Source: Patiria miniata
Taxonomy: Eukaryota; Echinodermata; Asteroidea; Valvatida; Asterinidae
DNA: 64,000 nucleotides
Assembly: GCF_015706575.1 (NCBI RefSeq)
Contig: NW_024037064.1
Coordinates: forward strand, 15,415,606 to 15,479,605
Direction of reading: 5' to 3'
Part shown: piece by piece, positions 53,734 through 64,000 of the stretch
Numbering within the stretch: the stretch's first letter is position 1
How the letters are laid out: each line of letters opens with the position of its first letter
The notes under the pieces: generated by a model
Told to the model about the DNA's origin: nothing
What the model saw: only the letters and a program-made list of their open reading frames with translations
Database searches by the model: none
Translations under genes and position numbers: made by a program

Positions 53734-53785
53734 CTGAAAAGAACAGATACTACACATGATCTTAGCCAAAAGGCCGAGAAGCGAT
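53734..53785 (-). ncRNA. U2 snRNA gene, 5' part (unit 2)
   Basis: U2 nucleotides 1-52, identical to 42271-42322, followed upstream by the same promoter region (53786-54282). Confidence 0.95.
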
Positions 53786-54282
53786 AACGATTAATATTAA
53801 AACAATAGCGCGGAAGGGGATTATTCGTCTTGAAATACTGTTTGCTATTGTTCTTCTTATTATTTATTTTTGCCTTTTTTTGTTTCCTGGTGTGAAAACA
53901 AAAAAAAGACTCCTGCGCGTCCACCGCAACTCAACGAAACCGGGGAGAGAGAGATGAGCAAGAAATCTCCGGCTTTCTCAGATTAACAGAGACATATACA
54001 TTCTTAAAAATATTTCTATCATGCATTTTCATACACCTCGATCATATTTCACCAAAATCTTGTTGAAAAAATTAATCCAGACAAAAAATGGATCAATGCA
54101 TCAGTGAGCGAGAGCGTCGGCACTAAATGCCGTACGTACGATGTACCGGGACAAGCATATCAATAGATGGCGCCCTTCAACACTCCCGGTCATCGCGCCT
54201 CGGCGTTTCCCATCTGGGTATTTCTCAGGCCCTGCCAATGGGTCCCACATTAGGGGCGGGGAAATACTTCAGTTTGTCAGTA

Positions 54283-54354
54283 AGCTCCGTGGCCGAGTGG
54301 TTAGAGAGCACATGTAGAAAGTAATAGACCGTGGGTTCGAGTCCCAGCCTGCCG
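54283..54354 (+). other. tRNA-like Pol III box A/box B sequence (unit 3)
   Basis: Identical in the box regions to unit 2. Confidence 0.6.
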
Positions 54355-54925
54355 CTTTCCTTTAATTGCTTGGTTATTGTTTTGTTTTTATTTTTTCACT
54401 TACTTATTTCCCCTTTTTGTAATAATTACTATTTTATTTCATTGATTTATTGTTTATTTCGTCATGAAGTTATAAGAAGAAAATTCGAAAGAAAAGAAAA
54501 CATTCGTCATACCGTTTTCATTTGCGCTTATAATACTTATGTATCAATATCAATGCGGTCCCGCGGGGAGTTAATTGAAGAGAGAGAAGAAAGAAAAGAA
54601 ACAAACGGAAACAAATGTCAACGCACCATTATTTGTCCATTTTTGTAACCTTTGGTGAATAAGTCATTCACATTCTACATGAGGCAACATTTAAGACAAT
54701 ACATATACATACATGTATGGCTAATGTACTCAGCCGGCCGGCCGGTCACATACGCAGTGCGTAAAATTTTGCATACTGCTTAAGTTAAAGGACACAGTGG
54801 GAATTCTATCTGGAACAGTGTTCTATTGTTTATAAAAAAAATTAGAGAAATTGATTTCGGCTATGAGTGAAGGTAGAGGTGGAGTTAGACAGGCAGCGAC
54901 AAATCTCTTTTTTGAAGGTTGTGGT

Positions 54926-54941
54926 GGCTCTGAAAAGAGCC
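54926..54941 (-). terminator. Histone 3' stem-loop, H2A unit 3
   Basis: Canonical GGCTCTTTTCAGAGCC on the minus strand. Confidence 0.95.
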
Positions 54942-54976
54942 TTTTGGGTTTGTGGATGCAAAGTAAGTTCTTTTCT

Positions 54977-55354
54977 TTACTTTGACACTTTGGCGGTCTT
55001 CTTGGGCAGAAGAACTTGCTGGATGTTGGGAAGGACACCACCCTGCGCGATGGTAACTCCGCTCATCAACTTGTTCAACTCCTCGTCGTTGCGTATAGCA
55101 AGCTGCAGATGGCGGGGATTAATTCTCGTCTTCTTGTTGTCTCGTGCAGCGTTTCCGGCCAGTTCCAAGATCTCCGCGGTAAGGTACTCCATCACTGCCG
55201 CAAGGTAGACCGGTGCACCGGCACCGACACGCTGGGCGTAGTTGCCCTTACGCAGAAATCTGTGAACACGACCCACGGGGAACTGGAGTCCCGCCCTGGA
55301 GGACCTGCTCTTGGCCTTGCTTCTTGCTTTGCCGCTCTTTGCTCGCCCAGTCAT
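54977..55354 (-). CDS. Histone H2A (unit 3), intact
   Basis: 125 residues; same unusual residues as unit 2 (Gln41, Met55, Asn79) but Arg81 is conventional. Its own oddity is MTGRAKSGK, an Ala in place of the second Gly of the GRGK tail motif (one G-to-C change). Confidence 0.95.
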   Translation of the reverse strand: MTGRAKSGKARSKAKSRSSRAGLQFPVGRVHRFLRKGNYAQRVGAGAPVYLAAVMEYLTAEILELAGNAARDNKKTRINPRHLQLAIRNDEELNKLMSGVTIAQGGVLPNIQQVLLPKKTAKVSK

Positions 55355-56097
55355 CTTGACAGTATAGTGACAGAAGATGAATGTACTCTGCAGTAAAGGT
55401 GGTGTGTGAATGAACCCACTTGGAAAACACAACACTAGTTATAGCGTTCTGGTGGATTGGCTGAAGCGTGCCAAGTAGCCAATCACGCGACACGGGCGTG
55501 CCCGTCGCACGGTTGGGTGCACCGCATCCATTTTGGACGCGGGGGACGAGGGAACAAAAAATTACAACTGTGTCATCGTCGTTCAAAGTAATGGAATCAC
55601 TAGATAAAACACAGAAACATGCACATTCTTACCTCCATTTTAAGACGTTTTTTGTTATTCCGCCGAAGAAGTCCCATGATCTTTCGACCATCCTCCGCAC
55701 AATGGCAGTGATTCGTTGCTCTCACGCGGCGGTTAAAACTGGCCTCGGTTTCTTGCTAGATATTTGTAACATCCCACAGACGAAATCCTAATTTATTTTT
55801 TAATAGTAACCCACTCAACAAAATGCAAGCACTCGTCCGGAGATTGAAAGAAATGACCAATTGACAAAGGCTGTGGCATAAATTAAATTATGTGTTTACG
55901 ACGACGACAAGACTCAGGGATTAACTTTAATCGCATTACCTCCCCTCGCCTCACGAAGGGTAAAAGAATATTTAAAAATAAAGAGAGAGAGTGAAAGGGA
56001 CACAACAGAATAAAAAAAAGGTTAGTTGTAAAACCTAAGAAATGGGCTGATCGGGCGAACTGAGCTGACTGGCAAATCTCTTTTTGGAAACTGTGTT

Positions 56098-56113
56098 GGC
56101 TCTGAAAAGAGCC
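56098..56113 (-). terminator. Histone 3' stem-loop, H2B unit 3
   Basis: Canonical GGCTCTTTTCAGAGCC on the minus strand. Confidence 0.95.
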
Positions 56114-56140
56114 GTTTGGTTTTTGAAGCCTTCAAAATTT

Positions 56141-56509
56141 CTATTTTGAAGTCGTGTACCTTGGTGACGGCCTTGGTGCCTTCGCTGACTGCATGCTTAG
56201 CAAGCTCCCCGGGAAGAAGTAGGCGTACTGCTGTCTGCACTTCACGGCTTGTGATGGTGGACTTCTTGTTGTAGAGAGCGAGGCGAGAAGATTCGCTGGC
56301 GATGCGCTCAAACACGTCGTTGACAAAGCTGTTCATGATGCTCATTGCCTTGCTCGAGATTCCGGTGTCGGGGTGCACCTGTTTCATCACTTTGTAGATG
56401 TAGATGCCGTAGCTCTCCTTGCGACGCCGGTGCCTCTTTTTGTTTGCGCTAACCGGACCCTTAGTATTTCCGGCCTTCTTCTGACCTTTTCCGCTACTTT
56501 GGGAGCCAT
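56141..56509 (-). CDS. Histone H2B (unit 3), two compensating-length indels
   Basis: Start at 56509. One A is missing at codon 5-6 (GCTAC for GCTAAC) and one C is inserted near the C-terminus, so the middle reads correctly while both ends are out of frame. Total length equals the intact unit 2 gene (369 bases). Probable sequencing error. Confidence 0.85.
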
Positions 56510-56873
56510 ATTGGAGGACTTGGAATGTATCGGATCGTGAGATCGATGAAAGACCAGCACGTCTTGGCCGGCTTTTATTGTGCACAGCTTGGATTCTGAC
56601 CACCCATGCATCGTCCACTTTCCCGCCAGTGACCGCTTACCCATGCGTGAAGAAAGCGGTATGCGTGCATAGTTATACAATGCACGCACGGCACGACCCC
56701 CCCCCTCCCCGGCAAGGGTATTTTTAGCCTTTTCTCAGACTGACACGTGTATAAGTGTCCTTCTTAAATATTATTGTCTACTGAATTTCTGGGAATAATA
56801 AAGTCATCTCCAGCGGAGGGGCGAATTAATATGTCGTAGTGCACCAATACTTCTTTAAATGTTTGGTTTCCCC

Positions 56874-57387
<514 letters not shown>

Positions 57388-57931
57388 CTAACAATGGGCT
57401 ATCTTCCGATTGGGTGCTTCGGGGGCCAAGCGGAGACGCTTCAGTGATCACGATTTCCGTACGTTGAAAAAGTATAGACGTTAAATTTCAATCGAAAATG
57501 CTGCTTTTCCGAGCCTATAGTATTATGAGCCCTCGGCAACAGAATCCATTTGGGATCGTTGAGACTACAATATTTCTCCACCCCCTACTTGGGATTAATT
57601 GAACCCCAATAAACACCCCCTCCCCACCCCCTAAAAGAAGTGACAAACATACGGATTTCCCTGGCTGCTGTTTATGTTTGTTTTGTAATAAAGACAATAA
57701 TCACACACACCCATTCGCGAACAAAATGTCACGGATCCCTCTATACGTTCCCCGCTATATCCTGAGACGAGCACCCAGTAATTATTACTTCATGGACTTT
57801 GACAAAAAAATGGAGACCAGACATGTTTTACAGTGGAAATAGGGAGGGGAAAGCAACTCTAAGAACACACATGACAAGGACAAGTGAAATCGAGTAAAAT
57901 CAAGATTCAATCTCTTTTTTGAAATAGTGGT

Positions 57932-57947
57932 GGCTCTGAAAAGAGCC
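57932..57947 (-). terminator. Histone 3' stem-loop, H4 unit 3
   Basis: Canonical GGCTCTTTTCAGAGCC on the minus strand. Confidence 0.95.
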
Positions 57948-57973
57948 GTTCGGTTTGATTTTTGATATGGTGT

Positions 57974-58297
<324 letters not shown>

Positions 58298-58773
58298 TCA
58301 GTCGGTTGTAGATGATTCAATGGCCATCCCAGCCCCGGCGAGGCACTTATAGGACATGCGCGGACGCGATATGAGCATGCGAAGCCATCAACTGTTACGG
58401 CGCCCTCTGGCGACCAATCGTGGCAGGAGCACTCATCCTGGGAAACAAACAAATCAGAAGCAAAACAAGGGGGAAAAGGGATAACAAATAAGAAAAGGAA
58501 GAAGATGCCTAGAAACATATTGCAACGAGACTCAAACAATACATTTATACCAGACACAGAGGGGTCGTGGCCAAGCCTTTTTTTTTTTTTTTTTTTTTTT
58601 TTACACCTTGAACGGAAATCAATGGAAACGCCACATCATAATTAACAAGACTTTACACACTTACTAATATTTACCGTAATTCAATGTGAAAGCCCTGTCA
58701 CCAAAACGTCAAAAGAAAACGAACCTTTAACGACGGGGCACCGTAGTCAGAACCTGTTTTTGTATTAATTGAT

Positions 58774-58942
58774 GTTCCCCGAAGGGAGTGGGCCGAATCC
58801 CGGATGTACTGCTATACCGGGCCAACCCGTGGCCGGGACGAGGCAAGCCTCTATTCCACGGCCCAAATCCAAAAATCAGTTTAATATACTGGCTGTTCAA
58901 TGAACAGCGTTTTCAGATATTAAGCTGAAAAGAACAGATACT
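58774..58942 (-). ncRNA. U2 snRNA gene, 3' part (unit 3)
   Basis: Nucleotide 35 to the 3' end, Sm site present; one extra T at GCGTTTTCAG. The 5' part must lie in the gap. Confidence 0.92.
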
Positions 58943-59655
58943 AATTTTTTGGTTTCGGGATCCTCCTAAAGAAGATCCCAGGATAGGGTAGTCACACTAC
59001 ACCTTAGTAAGTGAGGCTACGAGCCTCCCTACCCTTTACCTACTATCAAGAACAAACAGACACTTGACAAAGACAAGACATGCACTGTGTAGCCACGCTA
59101 CCCACGCATTACCATGGTAGGGTACGACCCTAACTGACTGGCAGGAAAATATACAAACAGAAAACTATACCATGAAACTTCCGGACTCAACAACGCTCAT
59201 GCGAGCAAACATGCACTAAAAAGGACCTAAAGGGTCCTAACCAACAGAGCGAAAACGCTCACAGGTCCGACCTAAGGAACCGAAACGTCCTTAAACAACA
59301 AAAGCCAGCAAAAAGCCAAGCTTAGTAAAAAGGCCTAAGGGGCCCAAAACCAGGAGCAAAAGAACTCCACAAAAAGGGGACCTAAAGGGTCCCAAAAACA
59401 AGGAGCAAAAGGCTCCCACAAAAAAGGACCTAAGGGGCCCGAGATAAACAAGGAGCGAAAGTCTTAAGGCTGTAATAAGTGCAAAAAAACAAAAATCACA
59501 ACCTAAAGACAAGTTGGTCGTCTCTGATGAAACATACCGCTCCCGCACGCACCAGATGGTACGGAACTTGGCCCGGTCCAGCCGGACGAAGTCTAAACGA
59601 ATGCGGTTCTTGACCGCAGCCTTGACACGGTGAAGCACGTGGTCGGCATCCGGCC
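58943..59655 (-). mobile_element. Element A copy 3, 3' end only (gap follows)
   Basis: Same junction at U2 nucleotide 35, the terminal fold, the 3' UTR hairpin array and the last part of ORF2 (about 220 bases before the Ns), with more indels than copies 1 and 2. Confidence 0.92.
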
Positions 59656-60155
59656 NNNNNNNNNNNNNNNNNNNNNNNNNNNNNNNNNNNNNNNNNNNNN
59701 NNNNNNNNNNNNNNNNNNNNNNNNNNNNNNNNNNNNNNNNNNNNNNNNNNNNNNNNNNNNNNNNNNNNNNNNNNNNNNNNNNNNNNNNNNNNNNNNNNNN
59801 NNNNNNNNNNNNNNNNNNNNNNNNNNNNNNNNNNNNNNNNNNNNNNNNNNNNNNNNNNNNNNNNNNNNNNNNNNNNNNNNNNNNNNNNNNNNNNNNNNNN
59901 NNNNNNNNNNNNNNNNNNNNNNNNNNNNNNNNNNNNNNNNNNNNNNNNNNNNNNNNNNNNNNNNNNNNNNNNNNNNNNNNNNNNNNNNNNNNNNNNNNNN
60001 NNNNNNNNNNNNNNNNNNNNNNNNNNNNNNNNNNNNNNNNNNNNNNNNNNNNNNNNNNNNNNNNNNNNNNNNNNNNNNNNNNNNNNNNNNNNNNNNNNNN
60101 NNNNNNNNNNNNNNNNNNNNNNNNNNNNNNNNNNNNNNNNNNNNNNNNNNNNNNN
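59656..60155. other. Assembly gap, 500 N
   Basis: The left flank corresponds to 48211 and the right flank to about 55890 in the neighbouring unit, so about 7.7 kb is expected here: most of element A, the U2 5' part and promoter, tRNA-like boxes and H2A. The round length shows a placeholder. Confidence 0.95.
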
Positions 60156-60353
60156 TGTTTACGACGACGACAAGACTCAGGGATTACTTTAATCGCTTAC
60201 CTCCCCTCGCCTCACGAAGGGTAAAAGCATATTAAAAAAAAAGAGAGAGAGTGAAGGGACACAACAGAATAAAAAAGGTTAGTTGTAAAACCTAAGAAAT
60301 GGGCTGATCGGGCGAACTGAGCTGACTGGCAAATCTCTTTTTGAAACTGTGTT

Positions 60354-60369
60354 GGCTCTGAAAAGAGCC
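60354..60369 (-). terminator. Histone 3' stem-loop, H2B unit 4
   Basis: Canonical GGCTCTTTTCAGAGCC on the minus strand. Confidence 0.95.
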
Positions 60370-60395
60370 GTTTGGTTTTGAAGCCTTCAAAATTT

Positions 60396-60758
60396 CGATT
60401 TTGAAGTCGTGTACTTGGTGACGGCCTTGGTGCCTTCGCTGACTGCTGCTTAGCACTCCCCGGGAAGAATAGCGTACTGCTCTGTCTGCACTTCACGGCT
60501 TGTGATGGTGGACTTCTTGTTTGTAGAGAGCGAGCGAGAAGATTCGCTGGCGATGCGCTCAAACACGTCGTTGACAAGCTGTTCATGATGCTCATTGCCT
60601 TGCTCGAGATTCCGGTGTCGGGGTGCACCTGTTTCATCACTTTGTAGATGTAGATGCCGTAGCTCTCCTTGCGACGCCGGTGCCTCTTTTTGTTTGCGCT
60701 AACCGACCCTTAGTATTTCCGGCCTTCTTCTGACCTTTTCCGCTAACTTGGGAGCCAT
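60396..60758 (-). pseudogene. Histone H2B, unit 4, frame-disrupted
   Basis: Start at 60758; at least six indels, and the stop TAG reads TCG here. Either an edge-of-contig error zone or a decayed copy. Confidence 0.7.
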
Positions 60759-61434
60759 ATGGAGGACTTGGAATGTATCGGATCGTGAGATCGAATGAAA
60801 GACCAGCACGTCTTGGCCGGCTTTTATTGTGCACAGCTTGGATTCTGACCACCCATGCATCGTCCCTTTCCCGCCAGTGACCGCTAACCCATGCGTGAAG
60901 AAAGCGGTATGCGTGCATAGTTATACAATGCACGCACGGCACGACCCCCCCCCCCCCCCCCCTCCCCGGCAAGGGTAATTTTTAGACTCCTTTTTCTCAG
61001 ACTGACACGTGTATAAGTGTCCTTCTTAAATATTATTGTCTACTGAATTTCTGGGGAAATAATAAAGTCATCTCAGCGGAGGCGAATTATATGTCGTAGT
61101 GCACCAATACTTCTTTAAATGTTGTTTCCCCCTTATGCACCATCCATTTATAATAATCATACAATGTAACGCAAAACGAACGACGAAAATAGAACGAGTA
61201 CCTGTAATTGTCAAAACAGATAGGAATATATATCATTATTACCATGCCCCCATAACAATTCAATTTTGCCTGGAACTGTTCGTATCGGATGAGGCATACG
61301 TATAGAACCAAAAAGTGGAATGTATTTGGACAGAATATCAACAATAATAATTCGGAAAAAAATCACGGCCCTTTATTCTTTATTTGAAGGAAAACTCAGG
61401 GAGCTTGGTCTTAATCTCTCTTTGAAGAAGTAGT
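60759..61434. other. H2B promoter region and H3 3' flank (long form)
   Basis: Equivalent to 34517-35180, with the 330-base segment retained; long C-run near 60945-60962. Confidence 0.6.
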
Positions 61435-61450
61435 GGCTCTGAAAAGAGCC
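61435..61450 (-). terminator. Histone 3' stem-loop, H3 unit 4
   Basis: Canonical GGCTCTTTTCAGAGCC on the minus strand, the only perfect H3 stem-loop in the window. Confidence 0.95.
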
Positions 61451-61484
61451 GTTAGTTTTATTTCTTTTTGCGCACACAACGTGC

Positions 61485-61894
61485 TCAAGCTCGTTCACCA
61501 CCGAATTCGGCGGGCCAACTGGATGTCCTTGGCATGATGGTGACCCTCTTGGCGTGAATGGCGCACAGGTTGGTGTCTTCGAAGAGGCCGACGAGGTAAG
61601 CTTCGCTCGCTTCTTGCAATTCCATGACGGCAGAACTCTGGAATCGCAGTTCGTTTTTGAAATCCTGTGCAATTTCACGCACAAGTCTCTGGAATGGCAG
61701 CTTTCGGATCAGCAGTTCGGTGCTCTTCTGGTAGCGGCGAATCTCACGGAGGGCGACGGTTCCCGGTCGGTACCGATGGGGTTTCTTGACACCGCCAGTC
61801 GCCGGCGCTCTTGCGGGCCGCCTTGGTGGCCAACTGCTTCTCCTGGGGCTTTCCCCCCGGTGCTCTTTCTTGCCGTCTGCTTGGTGCGCGCCAT
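61485..61894 (-). CDS. Histone H3 (unit 4), frame-disrupted as assembled
   Basis: Start [17 protein letters not shown] at 61894, stop TGA at 61485 after ERA. Indels at the KQLATK, ARKSAPA and RRIRG regions. Substitutions include KNELRF for KTELRF and MELQEA for MALQEA. Confidence 0.8.
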
Positions 61895-62536
61895 GGTCAG
61901 GGTTGGTTTGATGAACGGTGATCACAACTGAGTGCAGATTGAGCGAACGGACCCCGCCTCTTAGGCCGGCGCATAGCATCCTAGGTTGGAAGCCTAACAA
62001 TGGGCTATCTTCCGATTGGGTGCTTCGGGGGCAAGCGGACGCTTCAGTGATCACGATTTCCGTACGTTGAAAAAGTATAGACGTTAAATTTCAATCGAAA
62101 ATGCTGCTTTTCCGAGCCTATAGTATTATGAGCCCTCGGCAACAGAATCCATTTGGGATCGTTGTGACTACAATATTTCTCCCACCCCCTACTTGGGATT
62201 AATTGAACCCCAATAAACACCCCCTCCCCCACCCCCTAAAAGAAAAGTGACAAACATACGGATTTCCCTGGCTGCTGTTTATGTTTGTTTTGTAATAAAG
62301 ACATAATCACACACACCCATTCGCGAACAAAATGTCACGGATCCTCTATACGTTCCCCGCTATATCCTGAGACGAGCACCCAGTAATTATTACTTAATCG
62401 ACTTTGACAAAAAATGGAGACCAGACATGTTTTACAGTGGAAATAGGGAGGGGAAAAGCAACTCTAAGAACACACATGACAAGGACAAGTGAAATCGAGT
62501 AAAATCAAGATTCAATCTCTTTTTTGAAATAGTGGT
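61895..62536. other. H3 5' flank and spacer to H4
   Basis: Equivalent to 45830-46479; no gene. Confidence 0.5.
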
Positions 62537-62552
62537 GGCTCTGAAAAGAGCC
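62537..62552 (-). terminator. Histone 3' stem-loop, H4 unit 4
   Basis: Canonical GGCTCTTTTCAGAGCC on the minus strand. Confidence 0.95.
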
Positions 62553-62579
62553 GTTCGGTTTGATTTTTGAATATGGTGT

Positions 62580-63376
<797 letters not shown>

Positions 63377-63543
63377 GTTCCCCGAAGGGAGTGGGCCGAA
63401 TCCCGGATGTACTGCTATACCGGGCCAACCCGTGGCCGGGACGAGGCAAGCCTCTATTCCACGGCCAAATCCAAAAATCAGTTTAATATACTGGCTGTTC
63501 AATGAACAGCGTTTCAGATATTAAGCTGAAAAGAACAGATACT
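63377..63543 (-). ncRNA. U2 snRNA gene, 3' part (unit 4)
   Basis: Nucleotide 35 to the 3' end; element C begins at 63544. Confidence 0.92.
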
Positions 63544-63924
63544 TTTTTTTTATGCCCCCCCACAAGACCACGCTTGGGGGACGGGCAGGCCGACCACGTC
63601 GGACCAAGCTAGTAGGGTTGCGAACCTCCTGCCCGGGACAAAGACAACATACAAAGGCGACTTCACGCCTACACATATAACACAAAAAATGGCGACTTCA
63701 CGCCGATACAAAGGCGACTTCACGCCTAAACTAAGGCAACTTCATGCCTGAACAAAGGCAACTTCATGCCTAAACAAAATCACCCATGCGAGCAGACACG
63801 GAAGACCGTCACTACGCAAGCCGGGGACCACTTCGGGGGAGGAGCCTTACAGACTCAAGGCTAAGTGCAATGCCGAGTCTGGACCACCTCCTGATGTTCC
63901 TGACCAGACTAAGACCGATGTGCA
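63544..63924 (-). mobile_element. Element C: 5'-truncated third U2-targeting retrotransposon
   Basis: 381 bases inserted at the same U2 nucleotide 35. On the minus strand it ends GGGCATAAAAAAAA. It holds the terminal fold shared with A and B, then five 14-base hairpins (63656-63770) and unassigned sequence. No coding region remains, so its family is inferred only from position and 3' structure. Confidence 0.8.
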
Positions 63925-63954
63925 ATGATCTTAGCCAAAAGGCCGAGAAGCGAT
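63925..63954 (-). ncRNA. U2 snRNA gene, 5' part (unit 4)
   Basis: U2 nucleotides 1-30 only, starting at 63954. Nucleotides 31-34 are missing between here and 63543, so this insertion removed four bases instead of duplicating eighteen. The U2 promoter region follows to 64000. Confidence 0.92.
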
Positions 63955-64000
63955 AACGATTAATATTAAAACAACAATAGCGCGGAAGGGATTATTCGTC

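Noticed and set aside
63656..63770. CRISPR-like repeat array
   Set aside because: Units are tiny hairpins with variable A-rich linkers inside a eukaryotic LINE 3' UTR; no spacers of constant size and no cas genes.

Overview
The window looks like marine invertebrate DNA, most likely an echinoderm. The clearest pointer is histone H4: both intact copies have Cys at residue 73 (vertebrate numbering) where most animals have Thr, and I recall that substitution as a sea-urchin hallmark. All four core histones on one strand, H3 with Glu in the KTELRF motif, many ACATGT runs and a wealth of animal retrotransposons also fit. Species is not determined.

Left part (1-26988), mobile-element graveyard: a Ty3/Gypsy LTR retrotransposon (gag-pol open from base 1, then a second ORF with two C2H2 fingers, then a probable 3' LTR) ends near 6738. 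From 23490 down to 7583, on the minus strand, I could assemble a 13-exon KDZ-type (Kyakuja-Dileera-Zisupton) transposase gene from splice sites and reading phase. A complete BEL/Pao element (10560-18002, two 761-bp LTRs, GCGAG target duplication, tRNA-Tyr-like primer site) sits inside its seventh intron, 8 bases from the acceptor AG. Around it are four foldback/terminal-inverted-repeat elements, a two-copy interspersed repeat, one copy of which carries an 80-bp piece of the transposase exon 2, and a short plus-strand exon behind an NRF1-like promoter.

Right part (26989-64000), a composite tandem array: each unit of about 11.46 kb carries, all on the minus strand, H2A, H2B, H3, H4, a U2 snRNA gene and a tRNA-like Pol III box pair. 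Every U2 gene visible is split by a retrotransposon at the same base, between U2 nucleotides 34 and 35, inside the branch-site-recognition sequence. Three distinct elements use this site: element A (6.2 kb, ORF1 with three CCHC knuckles, ORF2 with APE endonuclease and reverse transcriptase; Tx1/Keno-like), element B (a relative whose ORF1 has C2H2 fingers), and a short element C fragment. The three share a 3'-terminal RNA fold with compensatory base changes, and A and C also carry arrays of small hairpins in their 3' UTRs. Unit 1 (32281-42776) lacks H4; unit 2 (42777-54240) is complete; unit 3 (from 54241) runs into a 500-N gap (59656-60155) that should stand for about 7.7 kb; unit 4 runs to the end and has element C in its U2.

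Units 1 and 4 are full of single-base indels, mostly in homopolymers, so most histone frameshifts there are more likely assembly error than real gene death. Two H3 copies (units 2 and 3) lack the histone stem-loop through a deletion that still leaves an ERA-stop ending.
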